Origin: an uncultured Bacilli bacterium
Lineage (GTDB): Bacteria > Bacillota_I > Bacilli_A > RF39 > UBA660
Direction of reading: 5' to 3'
DNA length: 17,764 nucleotides
Assembly (NCBI GenBank): GCA_949440065.1
Contig: CASRZP010000016.1
Coordinates: 1-17,764 of the forward strand
Shown here: piece by piece, positions 1-7,105 of the stretch
How the letters are laid out: every line of letters starts with the position of its first letter
Position numbering within the stretch: position 1 is the first letter of the stretch
Program-made: the position numbers and the translations under genes
The notes under the pieces: generated by a model
Seen by the model: the letters and a program-made list of their open reading frames with translations, nothing else
Database searches by the model: none
What the model was told of the DNA's origin: nothing

Positions 1-98
1 GAATAACTGGAGCAACGGGTCCAACGGGTCCACAAGGAATAGCTGGAGTAACAGGTCCAACGGGACTAACGGGACCAACGGGTCCAACAGGTCCAAAT
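1..98 (+). repeat. Collagen-type Gly-X-Thr/Pro triplet repeat
   Basis: Nine-base units of the type GGTCCAACG, with variants, encode GPT, GAT, GVT and GLT triplets. The array continues beyond the left edge, so its total copy number is unknown. Such arrays can change length by slippage or unequal recombination. Confidence 0.85.
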
Positions 99-521
99 GC
101 AGGATTAAATGCTTATGGTGGTAAATATAGTGATACCGCTCAAACACTTAACTTAGGAATTGGTACACAAGCTCAAATTGGTTTACCTACCGCTATGCCA
201 AATTTAAATGTTACTTATACTCCTGCTAACAGTATAACTGTAGCTCAAGCGGGATCTTATGAAATCAATTATTATAGTAATGTTTCCGTTGCTGTGGGAA
301 CAACAGTTACTTTTGCTGTAAGAAATAATGGAACAAATATTGCATCTACTGTGATTTCAAGAGTTTTAGCTGTTGGTGTTAGCACAAATTACAGTGGTAG
401 TACGATTGTTAATTTATCGGCAGGTGCTGTGATTGATATGGCCATTTCGGCTTTACTAGCTATTGGTGTTACATTAGGATCTGGTGTTAATGCAACTTTA
501 ACAGTTAAGAAGATCAATTAA
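1..521 (+). CDS. Collagen-like surface protein, C-terminal part (5' end outside window)
   Basis: An open frame enters from the left edge (first complete codon at 3) and stops at 519-521; no start lies inside the window. The first 32 or so residues are Gly-X-Y triplets rich in Thr and Pro (GPTGPTGPN type), the bacterial collagen-like pattern. They are followed by about 140 residues of Ala/Val/Thr/Ser/Gly-rich sequence without Cys, ending TVKKIN, which looks like a compact all-beta C-terminal domain. This layout matches BclA-like and other collagen-like proteins of Bacillota, in which the triplets form a trimeric stalk and the C-terminal domain nucleates the trimer; the role here is inferred from that family. 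A perfect-stem terminator follows directly. The next gene is a glycosyltransferase, and Thr-rich collagen stalks are often O-glycosylated. Spore-coat versus cell-surface location cannot be told. Confidence 0.85.
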   Translation, partial: ITGATGPTGPQGIAGVTGPTGLTGPTGPTGPNAGLNAYGGKYSDTAQTLNLGIGTQAQIGLPTAMPNLNVTYTPANSITVAQAGSYEINYYSNVSVAVGTTVTFAVRNNGTNIASTVISRVLAVGVSTNYSGSTIVNLSAGAVIDMAISALLAIGVTLGSGVNATLTVKKIN

Positions 522-534
522 AATATATAAATGG

Positions 535-570
535 AAATCAAGGAAATATAAAAAATCCTTGATTTTTTTT
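535..570 (+). terminator. Rho-independent terminator after the collagen-like gene
   Basis: A perfect 10-bp stem (AAATCAAGGA at 535-544 with TCCTTGATTT at 556-565) with an A-rich loop is followed by a run of T to 570. It lies 14 bases after the stop codon. Confidence 0.85.
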
Positions 571-652
571 AAATGTTATAGTAAAAAAACTTAGTATAAT
601 GGCATTTTATTATGACTTTTATTTCTTTAGGGAACAAGTTTTTTCTTTTTCA

Positions 653-658
653 TATAAT
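653..658 (+). promoter_or_regulatory. Candidate -10 element for the glycosyltransferase gene
   Basis: TATAAT at 653-658 lies 22 bases before the TTG start at 681. No convincing -35 box is seen 16-18 bases upstream. A second TATAAT at 595-600 is an alternative, so this is a weak call. Confidence 0.35.
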
Positions 659-680
659 ATAGCAAAAAGGAGGAATAAAC

Positions 681-1784
681 TTGAAATATCATTATAAGGT
701 GTGTGTGTATGCAATTTGTAAAAATGAAGAACAATTTGTTGATCGTTTTGTTAAGTCACTAAGTGAAGCAGACGCCATTTATGTTTTAGATACAGGTTCT
801 ACGGATAATACGGTAAAAAAATTAAAAAAACACGGGGTACATGTTAAAGAAGAAAAGATTGAACCTTGGCGTTTTGATGTGGCAAGAAATCATTCGTTAG
901 ATATGGTTCCAAATGATGCTGATATTTGTGTATGTCTAGATTTGGATGAATGTCTAATTGATGGATGGCGTGAGATATTAGAAAATATTTGGGACAGTAC
1001 GACAACTTTATTACATTATAATTATAATTGGAGCTTAGATGAAAAAGGAAAACCTTTGGTAAATTTTTATATTGGTAAAATTCATTCTCGTCATGGCTAC
1101 ATTTGGACACATCCAGTGCATGAAGTGCTAACTAGAATACTTCCTAATGAAAAAATAAAAGTAACGGATGATATTACGGTAAACCATTATCCAGATAATA
1201 CGAAATCTAGAGGAAGTTACTTACCTTTATTAGAATTATCCGTAAAAGAGGACCCTTTGGATGATAGAAATATGCATTATCTAGGACGAGAATATATGTT
1301 TTATGGTCGCTATCAAGAATGCATTGATACGCTAATTCATCATCTAGGAATGACTAAAGCTACTTGGCGTGATGAACGATGTGCATCAATGCGTTTTATT
1401 GCAAGAAGTTATGAAAATTTAAATCGAATAGAAGAAGCGAAGATGTGGTATCAAAAAGCGATGGTTGAAGCACCATATTTAAGAGAACCATTTTTTGAGT
1501 ACGCCATGTTAATGTATCAATTAAATCAAGATAAAGATGCGATTAAGTATTTTAAAAAAGCATTAAAAATTGTTAAAAATCCAAAGTGTTATATTAATGA
1601 TCCAAGATGTTATGATGGAACGATAGAAGATGTACTTTCGATTTGTTATTATCGCGCGCAAAAATATAATTTAGCATTTACTTATGTGAAAAAAGCTCTA
1701 GCGTTAAATCCAGATAATGATCGAATTAAGAAAAATTATGAATTGATAAAAAAGGAAAGGGATAAGCAAAAAGAAGAAAAATAG
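681..1784 (+). CDS. Family 2 (GT-A) glycosyltransferase with C-terminal TPR-like repeats
   Basis: This 367-residue cytosolic protein should transfer a sugar from a nucleotide-sugar donor; donor and acceptor are not known. The N-terminal half is a GT-A fold: the CKNEE motif at 13-17, DTGSTDNT at 37-44 and the metal-binding DLD at 87-89, which is the DxD motif. Residues from about 205 to the end form helical pairs typical of tetratricopeptide repeats (for example AKMWYQKAMVEAP and AIKYFKKALKI), which usually hold a protein acceptor or partner. The start is TTG at 681, chosen because AAGGAGG ends 7 bases upstream. No signal peptide is present. It follows a collagen-like gene, and proteins of this type frequently accompany collagen-like surface proteins, so O-glycosylation of that stalk is a reasonable inference. 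The C-terminus is Lys/Glu-rich. Confidence 0.85.
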   Translation: MKYHYKVCVYAICKNEEQFVDRFVKSLSEADAIYVLDTGSTDNTVKKLKKHGVHVKEEKIEPWRFDVARNHSLDMVPNDADICVCLDLDECLIDGWREILENIWDSTTTLLHYNYNWSLDEKGKPLVNFYIGKIHSRHGYIWTHPVHEVLTRILPNEKIKVTDDITVNHYPDNTKSRGSYLPLLELSVKEDPLDDRNMHYLGREYMFYGRYQECIDTLIHHLGMTKATWRDERCASMRFIARSYENLNRIEEAKMWYQKAMVEAPYLREPFFEYAMLMYQLNQDKDAIKYFKKALKIVKNPKCYINDPRCYDGTIEDVLSICYYRAQKYNLAFTYVKKALALNPDNDRIKKNYELIKKERDKQKEEK

Positions 1785-1800
1785 GAAGTTTCCTTTTTGT
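1748..1800 (+). terminator. Possible weak terminator overlapping the glycosyltransferase stop
   Basis: AAAAAGGAAA at about 1749-1758 can pair with TTTCCTTTTT at 1789-1798, and a smaller AGGAA/TTCCT hairpin nests around 1784-1793; T-rich sequence follows. The stem is A/T-rich and the large loop is about 30 bases, so this is uncertain. Confidence 0.3.
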
Positions 1801-1848
1801 TTACTTAGGACCTGTTATTGGGGAAAAATTTTGTTAAAATTAAGATAA

Positions 1849-2592
1849 GATAAAGGAACAACGATACATCATTATCGTTTACGTTTATGGGTAGATGAAA
1901 ATGCACAAATTCCTAATGGCGAATCAAGAAAATATGGAGTAAAAGTAAATGTGTATGCTAAGCAAGGCCAAATTGAGTTAACTGATGAAGCTTGTTTTAC
2001 TTTTTCTAAAGGAACAATTACTGCGTATGATGATACTTGTCCCAAAGATATAGTAATTCCTAATACAATCAATGAAATACCTGTTACAAACATTGCAAGT
2101 AGTGCTTTTGCCAACAAACAATTAACTAGTGTTATCATTCCTAGTGGTGTGACCAGTATTGGAAATAGTGCCTTTTCTAGTAATCAATTAACCAGTGTAG
2201 TGATTCCTAATAGTGTCACAACTATTGAAGAGCGTACTTTTAACACAAATCAGTTAAAAAAAGTAGTTATTTCTAATCAAGTAACAAATATAGGAAAAAA
2301 CGCTTTTGCTAATAATCAATTAACAGAAGTTTCTCTTCCTGATAGTGTAACCACAATCAGTGCATCGGCGCTTAATGACAATCCATTAACACATGTTGTA
2401 ATTCCTAAAAATGTAACAACAATAGAACAAAGGGCATTAGGTTCAACAATAGAATACGTTATCAATCAGACAGGAAAAGCATTTGATTGGGTATATGTAA
2501 CTAAGGGAAGTATTAATCTAGATGGTAGTCCAATTGCGTATTTTGTAACACGAGTAAATAACGAATATAATATTACGGTTACGGATAAATAA
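1849..2592 (+). pseudogene. 5'-truncated TasA-like/BspA-type leucine-rich repeat surface protein
   Basis: An open frame of 247 codons starts right after an in-frame TAA at 1846-1848. From its first codons it is homologous to the gene starting at 16621: IHHYRLRLWVDEN here against IHNYRLRMWVDEN there, then KYG-(V/I)-(K/R)-(V/I)-NVYAKQG, then two matching Cys (codons 1993 and 2038) around a linker and CPKD-(I/V)-VIP. The paralogue has about 163 residues before this point, with the signal peptide and most of the TasA-like domain; none is present here. The rest is five 22-residue BspA-type repeats (FANNQLTEV type) and a closing segment ending ITVTDK. The first possible start, GTG at 1951, has no ribosome binding site and would give a 213-residue protein with no export signal. 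No good promoter is seen. It is best read as a remnant or silent donor copy. An authentic short cytosolic protein is less likely. Confidence 0.75.
2086..2460 (+). repeat. BspA-type leucine-rich repeat array, 66-bp units
   Basis: Units start at 2086, 2152, 2218, 2284, 2350 and 2416 (the last degenerate). Each encodes about 22 residues on the pattern T-x-I-x-x-x-A/T-F-x-x-N-Q-L-x-x-V-x-I-P-x-x-V. The spacing is exactly 66 bp over the first five units. This is the LRR_5/BspA-like class seen in surface adhesins of oral and gut bacteria. Confidence 0.85.
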
Positions 2593-2665
2593 TTTGTAAA
2601 CGTTTATACTGAATTGAAAGAAAAACGCAAAATAAGTTATTACCATATTAAAAAATATTAAAATA

Positions 2666-2694
2666 AAAGTTATCATTAAAACGATGGCTTTTTC
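2666..2694. terminator. Bidirectional terminator between convergent genes
   Basis: AAAGTTATC at 2666-2674 pairs with GATGGCTTT at 2683-2691 (two G-U pairs). T-rich sequence follows on the plus strand (TTTTTCTTT), and on the minus strand CTTTTATTTTA follows. It overlaps the last codons of the minus-strand PcfJ-like gene. Confidence 0.6.
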
Positions 2695-4253
2695 TTTGGT
2701 AGAATTTTAATAGGAACTAAAGTTTTTTCCCATTTTTTTAAAATCTTTTTTACCTCTTCACTAGGTAATTGATTAAACCTTTCTCTTGCTTGAGTAATTT
2801 CTCTTCCTCTAACTTCAATCGTTACCAAAGACTTGAATAAATCTTCTTTCTTCCTTAAAAAATAAATCACACATTCACCATTTGCTATTTTTTCTGCATA
2901 TAATCGTACACAATTAGACATTTGCTTGCTTTCATCTAGTAACTCTTCTAATGATTTAGCAGGAACTATTTTATAAACATCATCTTCATAAACATTTACC
3001 ATAGCATAATCGGCTATCCTTTTTATTTTGTTATCAAGGCTTGGATCTTTCTTTAATTCTAACTGCTGATATAAAATATTATGCTGCTTTTGTAAATTTT
3101 TAGGGAATAAAATGTTTTGGTTTAGTAAATCTAATTCTAGCCTTCTTGCTATTTCTAAATAATCATGATATAAATCAAGGCTATCTACCGTAAGATTTTC
3201 CTTATCAAAATACTTTTTTATCTTATCTAAAGGAAGAGAAAACTCCTTTTTAAATATTTCCATGATATAAGGATTTTGTTCGATGAACCTTAATGTTTCT
3301 AAGTTTTCCTTAGGGTATAATGTTAGAGCATTTAATAGTGAATAACTAATATCTAATTTTTGCATAAAAGGTAAAAATCTTTTTTCTACCCCGAATATTT
3401 CTACAAATTTTCCTTTTTTCTTAAATTGATTGGCAGAATGAAATGCTAACTGATAAAGTCCAAATTTTAGTAAATACGCAAAGCTTTTACAATAAACGGG
3501 AAAAAACGTAAGTTGTGCTAGAAAAATAGCGTTACCTTTATTTAAATAATCACTATATTCCCATAAATGACTATATTGATAAATCGTGTCTTTTAACTTT
3601 TCTAAATTCTTAGGATACAAATAAGATACATCATCATTAGTAAGCATACTTTCTAAATCATTATATTTCTTATCATCTTCTTTCGATAAATCGTCTTCCA
3701 AAAAATTTAGGTCAATACTATATTCACACACATCAAAAGAAAAAAACAGCTGACTAACCACATCAAAAATGCCATCTTGTTTTATCCAATAGACTTTATT
3801 TATTCTTATATCACTATATTTTTTAACATTAGTAATATAAGGATTATCATAATAAACTGTCTCCTTTAATATATAAAGTAAAGCTTGATGGTTGATGACA
3901 TCAAAGAAATAATACTTTTTATCAAAAGAAAAATAATGAAAATATACATCTTGTATTTCATCCGTTAGATAGAGCTCTTTAAAAGTGTAAAGTTCTTCTA
4001 TATCGTAGTTTTCTAAATGAGTACAGGATGTTTCATGTTTTATTTGACACTTTGGACAGTAAAAGTTATCTTCTAGTGGAGTAAGACATTTAGCACAGTA
4101 ACACTTTTTTTCTATATACTGATAAATAATCATGTTATTGGATTGTTCACTAATCCAGTGGATAACTTCTTTGGGAAGATCTTCCTTGGTTTTCAAGTAG
4201 GGAATATCTTCTATTATACTTTGATAATCATTAGATATTTTTAACTGAAACAT
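2676..4253 (-). CDS. PcfJ-like protein with N-terminal zinc ribbon
   Basis: This 525-residue soluble protein has no signal peptide or membrane segment. Residues 51-77 form a zinc ribbon: CAKC at 53-56 and CPKC at 66-69, with extra Cys at 51 and 77. The centre (about 80-430) is rich in aromatic and acidic residues and not recognisable. The C-terminal 80 residues carry the PcfJ-family signature: MSNCVRLYAEKIANGEC from 445, then a VTIEVRG strand and ITQARERFNQ, then a KKWEK helix. PcfJ proteins were named from the conjugative plasmid pCF10; their biochemical role is not established, so none is claimed here. The ATG at 4253 has AGGAAGTGAAG just upstream and lies 6 bases after the yidD stop, so the two are probably cotranscribed and coupled. 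No conjugation or phage genes are nearby, which makes this look like a chromosomal family member. Confidence 0.75.
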   Translation of the reverse strand: MFQLKISNDYQSIIEDIPYLKTKEDLPKEVIHWISEQSNNMIIYQYIEKKCYCAKCLTPLEDNFYCPKCQIKHETSCTHLENYDIEELYTFKELYLTDEIQDVYFHYFSFDKKYYFFDVINHQALLYILKETVYYDNPYITNVKKYSDIRINKVYWIKQDGIFDVVSQLFFSFDVCEYSIDLNFLEDDLSKEDDKKYNDLESMLTNDDVSYLYPKNLEKLKDTIYQYSHLWEYSDYLNKGNAIFLAQLTFFPVYCKSFAYLLKFGLYQLAFHSANQFKKKGKFVEIFGVEKRFLPFMQKLDISYSLLNALTLYPKENLETLRFIEQNPYIMEIFKKEFSLPLDKIKKYFDKENLTVDSLDLYHDYLEIARRLELDLLNQNILFPKNLQKQHNILYQQLELKKDPSLDNKIKRIADYAMVNVYEDDVYKIVPAKSLEELLDESKQMSNCVRLYAEKIANGECVIYFLRKKEDLFKSLVTIEVRGREITQARERFNQLPSEEVKKILKKWEKTLVPIKILPKKKPSF

Positions 4254-4259
4254 GCATCT

Positions 4260-4502
4260 TCACTTCCTGTTTTTCTTCCTAAAAAAGGAAAATTGTAAAG
4301 GAACAGGGTCATAGAAAGAACCACCGAAAGGGTGACAACGTAAAATTCGTTTAATTCCTAAATACATTCCTTTTCCTGTTCCAAACTTGATAATTGCCTC
4401 AATCATATAATTTGAACACGTTGGATAAAATCTACATAACTTATGCGAAGATAAAGGTAGTTTTTGATAAAACTTGATTATTGAAATGATAAATTTTTTC
4501 AT
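4260..4502 (-). CDS. yidD: YidD membrane protein insertion efficiency factor
   Basis: This small 80-residue protein has the full YidD signature: [14 protein letters not shown], then [20 protein letters not shown], then DPVP near the C-terminus. An amphipathic N-terminal helix ([15 protein letters not shown]) would attach it to the inner face of the membrane, where the family helps YidC/Oxa1-type insertases insert proteins. The length is normal. In many genomes yidD is next to rnpA and yidC; here it is away from them, between a CPBP protease gene and a PcfJ-like gene. The ATG is at 4502; the ribosome binding site is weak (GATGGAAA). A promoter at 4519-4547 and a terminator of the upstream gene at 4543-4574 show that it starts its own transcript. 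Confidence 0.93.
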   Translation of the reverse strand: MKKFIISIIKFYQKLPLSSHKLCRFYPTCSNYMIEAIIKFGTGKGMYLGIKRILRCHPFGGSFYDPVPLQFSFFRKKNRK

Positions 4503-4518
4503 TTTCCATCACGTCAAT

Positions 4519-4547
4519 AGTGTAACATATTTTTACCTTTTCACCAA
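4519..4547 (-). promoter_or_regulatory. Promoter for yidD and the PcfJ-like gene
   Basis: Read on the minus strand, TTGGTG (4547-4542) is 17 bases from TACACT (4524-4519), with TG one base before the -10 (extended -10). It sits 17 bases upstream of the yidD ATG. Confidence 0.55.
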
Positions 4548-4574
4548 AGAAAAAACGCTAGAAGTTGTAGCGTT
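4543..4574 (-). terminator. Terminator of the CPBP protease gene
   Basis: A perfect 7-bp stem, AACGCTA at 4554-4560 with TAGCGTT at 4568-4574, is followed on the minus strand by TTTTTTCTTT. It overlaps the stop codon of the protease gene. Confidence 0.8.
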
Positions 4575-5262
4575 ATATCATCAACCTTAGTACAGAAATA
4601 ATACTTAATGCTGTATTGTGCATAGCATGCATACTAATAGAGGTAAACACACTTTCTGTTTTATCATACATATAAGCAAAAGCAATTCCTAGTGAACTAT
4701 AGGGAATGATAAATAATAAATCAAGTGGTGTACGAATAGAGAAGATAACATGTAGGGCACCAAAGAAGATACCAGAACTTAAAATAAACACCCATCTTTT
4801 TTTCTTTAAGGCATCATAGAACGTTTTTCTAAAACAAATCTCTTCAATGATAGGTGCTAAAAGCCCTGTATTTATCACCATAACCCAAGGTAGAGCCTTT
4901 AACATTTGTTGGACTAACTCTTCATTGGCTGCTTGTTGTCTTACCAAAATTCCTAAAATCACATTACTTGCCATCATACCAATTAGTCCAATTAACCAGT
5001 ATTTTATACCAATATCTAAATTTTTAAAAGCATTCTTTTTAAATTTTACCCATTCTTCTTTCAAATCTTTAAAATAAATGAGAACTAAAATAAGGGCTAA
5101 CATAATATTAGAAAATAAAGATAAATAAATACTAATTTCTGGAGTAATTTCCTTAATATGAAATAAAATAATAGGTATTTCACCAAACAAATCAGAAAAG
5201 AAAAACAAAATAATAACTAACATTCCTTTTAAATAATAACGATATTTTTTCAAAAATTCCAT
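4573..5262 (-). CDS. CPBP family intramembrane metalloprotease (CAAX protease/Abi family)
   Basis: This 229-residue protein is almost wholly hydrophobic with about six to eight membrane segments. The three family motifs are present: EExxxR at 140-145 (EEICFR), FxxxH ending at H171 (FGALH) and HxxxN at 212-216 (HAMHN). These supply the catalytic Glu pair and the metal-binding His residues of Rce1-type glutamate proteases. Bacterial members process prenyl-like or peptide substrates or give bacteriocin self-immunity; the substrate here is unknown. The ATG at 5262 follows AAGGAGGT with 7 bases spacing, a strong site. It is a single-gene transcript, divergent from the rimP operon with its own promoter, and terminated before yidD. 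Confidence 0.9.
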   Translation of the reverse strand: MEFLKKYRYYLKGMLVIILFFFSDLFGEIPIILFHIKEITPEISIYLSLFSNIMLALILVLIYFKDLKEEWVKFKKNAFKNLDIGIKYWLIGLIGMMASNVILGILVRQQAANEELVQQMLKALPWVMVINTGLLAPIIEEICFRKTFYDALKKKRWVFILSSGIFFGALHVIFSIRTPLDLLFIIPYSSLGIAFAYMYDKTESVFTSISMHAMHNTALSIISVLRLMI

Positions 5263-5296
5263 TTTTTTACCTCCTTATGAATCTTGTTTCTTCTTA

Positions 5297-5325
5297 ATTC
5301 TTTCGTAATTTTTTCATCTTGTCAA
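5297..5325 (-). promoter_or_regulatory. Promoter of the CPBP protease gene
   Basis: On the minus strand a consensus TTGACA (5325-5320) is followed after 17 bases by AAGAAT (5302-5297), 35 bases before the ATG. The -10 matches consensus at four of six positions. Confidence 0.55.
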
Positions 5326-5376
5326 GAATTTCTTTTAAATTTTGGATAAATTATCTTAAGAATTTACAAAAAAATG

Positions 5377-5406
5377 TTGTATTATTGATTTGATGTGTGT
5401 TATAAT
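5377..5406 (+). promoter_or_regulatory. Promoter of the rimP-nusA-infB operon
   Basis: TTGTAT at 5377-5382, an 18-base spacer and a consensus TATAAT at 5401-5406 with TG one base before it (extended -10). It lies back-to-back with the protease promoter. Confidence 0.7.
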
Positions 5407-5415
5407 TCATCTAGA

Positions 5416-5442
5416 AAGGAGTGGGAAATAGCCCCACTCTTT
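5416..5442 (+). promoter_or_regulatory. Leader hairpin upstream of rimP (rimP-leader-like)
   Basis: GAGTGGG at 5419-5425 pairs with CCCACTC at 5433-5439 around a 7-base loop; A-U and G-U pairs extend the stem to 5416-5442. There is no real U tract, so it is not a plain terminator. A short GTGGG hairpin leader is known upstream of rimP in Bacillota; identity with that motif is inferred from position and stem sequence. Confidence 0.5.
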
Positions 5443-5464
5443 ATGTTTGAATGGAGGTAGGAAA

Positions 5465-5719
5465 GTGTTAGAAAAAGTTAAGGAGAAAGTTGATTCTAAA
5501 ATTTGTGCACTAAACTTGATGGTGAGCAATGTTTATCTAGAAGAAGAGGGGAAAATAAAAACATTAAACGTCGAACTAGATAGTAGTGAGGGAATTGATT
5601 TAGATTTAATTACTAAGGCAAGTGAGATAATTAATCCGATTATGGATGAGTTAAATCTAATAGAAGGAGAATATGTGTTAGATATTCACTCAAAAGAAAA
5701 AGGTGATTTAAATGATTAA
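5465..5719 (+). CDS. rimP: Ribosome maturation factor RimP, N-terminal domain only
   Basis: This 84-residue protein starts at GTG 5465, chosen because GGAGGT at 5453-5458 is 6 bases upstream; an in-frame TTG at 5447 lies upstream of that ribosome binding site. The sequence fits the RimP N-terminal domain: a beta strand with LMVSNVYLEEEGK, TLNVELDSSEGIDLD, a helix LITKASEIINPIMDEL, and the YVLDIHS strand that matches YxLEVSSPG of normal RimP. A normal RimP has about 150 residues, with a C-terminal SH3-like domain after this point. Here the stop comes at once, and nusA begins 8 bases before it, so there is no room for a lost domain. RimP helps assemble the 30S subunit. Its place directly before nusA supports the assignment, which is otherwise based on weak similarity. 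Confidence 0.7.
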   Translation: MLEKVKEKVDSKICALNLMVSNVYLEEEGKIKTLNVELDSSEGIDLDLITKASEIINPIMDELNLIEGEYVLDIHSKEKGDLND

Positions 5720-6803
5720 TGAAAAAGAATTTTTAAAAGCAGTTGACTTTATCATTAAAGAAAAAGGAGTTAGCGAAGATGTTGTGTTTAGTTCTATGGA
5801 ATTAGCCTTAGTCTCAGCTTACCGTAAGCATACAGGAAAATCGAATGGAAAAGCTGTAATTGATAGAAAAACAGGAGAAATTCATGTGTATTCTTACTGG
5901 ATAGTGGTAGAAGATGAACGTCTTGATGAAGATGGAGATTTAATTATGCCAGCAGATAATGAAATAACGTTATCTGAGGCTAGGTTGAAAGATTCATCTA
6001 TTCAAGTAGGAGATACTATTCAAGAAGAAGTAACTACGGAAGACTTTGGACGTGTGGCAGCAAGCACAGCAAAACAAGTTATCATTCAAAAAATGCGTGA
6101 AGCAGAACGAGATAGTATTATGGGAGAATTTGGGGATAAACAAGATGAATTATTAATTGGTACTGTAGCGTTAGAAGATCCAGATAACTACTATATCGAC
6201 CTTGGAAGAGTAAATGGAATTTTACCAAAGAAAGACATTATTCCAGGGGAGAAAATTGAAATGGGTTCACAAATTAAAGTGTATGTGTCAAAAGTTGACA
6301 ATAATGGTAAAAGTTTACTTGTATTATTAAGTAGAACCCATTATGGTTTTATCAAACGTTTGTTTGAACTTGAAATACCTGAGTTATCCGATGGGACACT
6401 TCTACTTTATAGCGTAGCTCGTGAAGCTGGAGCAAGAAGTAAAGTAGCAGTCTACTCTAATCATCCTAAAGTAGATCCAATTGGTGCTTGTATTGGAGAA
6501 AAAGGAAGTCGTATTGCTAGAATTATGGAAGAAGTTCATGGGGAAAAAATTGATATCATTAAATACGATAAGGATCCAGCAATATTTATTGAAAATGCCC
6601 TATCGCCAGCTAAAAATTTAAAAGTTGCGATAACCGATCCTAAAAAACAAGAAGCACTAGTCATCACAGATCAGGCAAATTTTTCTCTAGCTATTGGAAA
6701 AAAAGGGCAAAATGCTAAACTTGCTAGTCGATTAACACATTATAAAATCGATATTAAAACGAAAGAACAAGCAAAAGAATATGGAATTAATTTTAGAGAT
6801 TAA
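5712..6803 (+). CDS. nusA: Transcription termination/antitermination protein NusA
   Basis: This 363-residue RNA polymerase-binding factor controls pausing, termination and antitermination. It has the usual order: N-terminal RNAP-binding domain (1 to about 125, including the conserved STAKQVIIQKMREAERD), S1 domain (about 145-208), KH1 with GEKG at 262-265 and KH2 with GKKG at 329-332. It ends after KH2 without the acidic repeats of enterobacterial NusA, as usual in Bacillota. The ATG at 5712 overlaps the end of rimP by 8 bases, implying translational coupling; AAAAAGGTG upstream is the likely ribosome binding site. Confidence 0.97.
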   Translation: MINEKEFLKAVDFIIKEKGVSEDVVFSSMELALVSAYRKHTGKSNGKAVIDRKTGEIHVYSYWIVVEDERLDEDGDLIMPADNEITLSEARLKDSSIQVGDTIQEEVTTEDFGRVAASTAKQVIIQKMREAERDSIMGEFGDKQDELLIGTVALEDPDNYYIDLGRVNGILPKKDIIPGEKIEMGSQIKVYVSKVDNNGKSLLVLLSRTHYGFIKRLFELEIPELSDGTLLLYSVAREAGARSKVAVYSNHPKVDPIGACIGEKGSRIARIMEEVHGEKIDIIKYDKDPAIFIENALSPAKNLKVAITDPKKQEALVITDQANFSLAIGKKGQNAKLASRLTHYKIDIKTKEQAKEYGINFRD

Positions 6804-6827
6804 TCTATAATGTTAAGGAGGCCTTTG

Positions 6828-7091
6828 ATGAAGGTAAAAAAAATACCACTTCGTAGTTGTGTAGTCACCAAGGAACAATATCCTAAGGTGGAGTTAATTA
6901 GGATAGTAAAAGATAAAGAAGGAAATGTGTTTTTAGACTTAACAGGAAAAGCGAATGGAAGAGGAGCTTATATCAAAAAAGATATAGAGGTAGTAGAAAA
7001 AGCGAAAAAGACGAAAGCATTAAACCGTGCATTAAAGACAAATATCAGTGAGGAAATTTATGAGCAGTTAATAAATATCATTAAAAATTAA
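6828..7091 (+). CDS. ylxR: YlxR (DUF448) RNA-binding protein
   Basis: This 87-residue basic protein begins at ATG 6828, with AAGGAGG at 6815-6821; an in-frame ATG at 6810 comes before that site and is not used. The family motifs are clear: IPLRSCVVT near the start, then ELIRIV, LDLTGKANGRGAYI, and a C-terminal helix with ALKTNI. YlxR proteins bind nucleic acid and lie between nusA and infB in most Bacillota; a regulatory role (RnpM, acting on RNase P) has been reported for the B. subtilis member. The L7Ae-like ylxQ gene that often follows is missing here: the stop at 7089-7091 is 14 bases before infB. Confidence 0.93.
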   Translation: MKVKKIPLRSCVVTKEQYPKVELIRIVKDKEGNVFLDLTGKANGRGAYIKKDIEVVEKAKKTKALNRALKTNISEEIYEQLINIIKN

Positions 7092-7105
7092 TGGGAGGTA
7101 GATTT

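Noticed and set aside
844..1110. Open frame of 88 codons on the minus strand inside the glycosyltransferase gene
   Set aside because: It is antisense to a gene with clear GT-A motifs, has no ribosome binding site and its composition is that of a reversed coding strand.
1872..2138. Minus-strand open frame across the truncated LRR copy
   Set aside because: It is antisense to sequence whose plus-strand reading has obvious repeat periodicity and a paralogue.
2086..2460. Regular 66-bp repeats as a CRISPR array
   Set aside because: The repeats are continuous coding units with no spacers and translate into typical BspA-type repeats.
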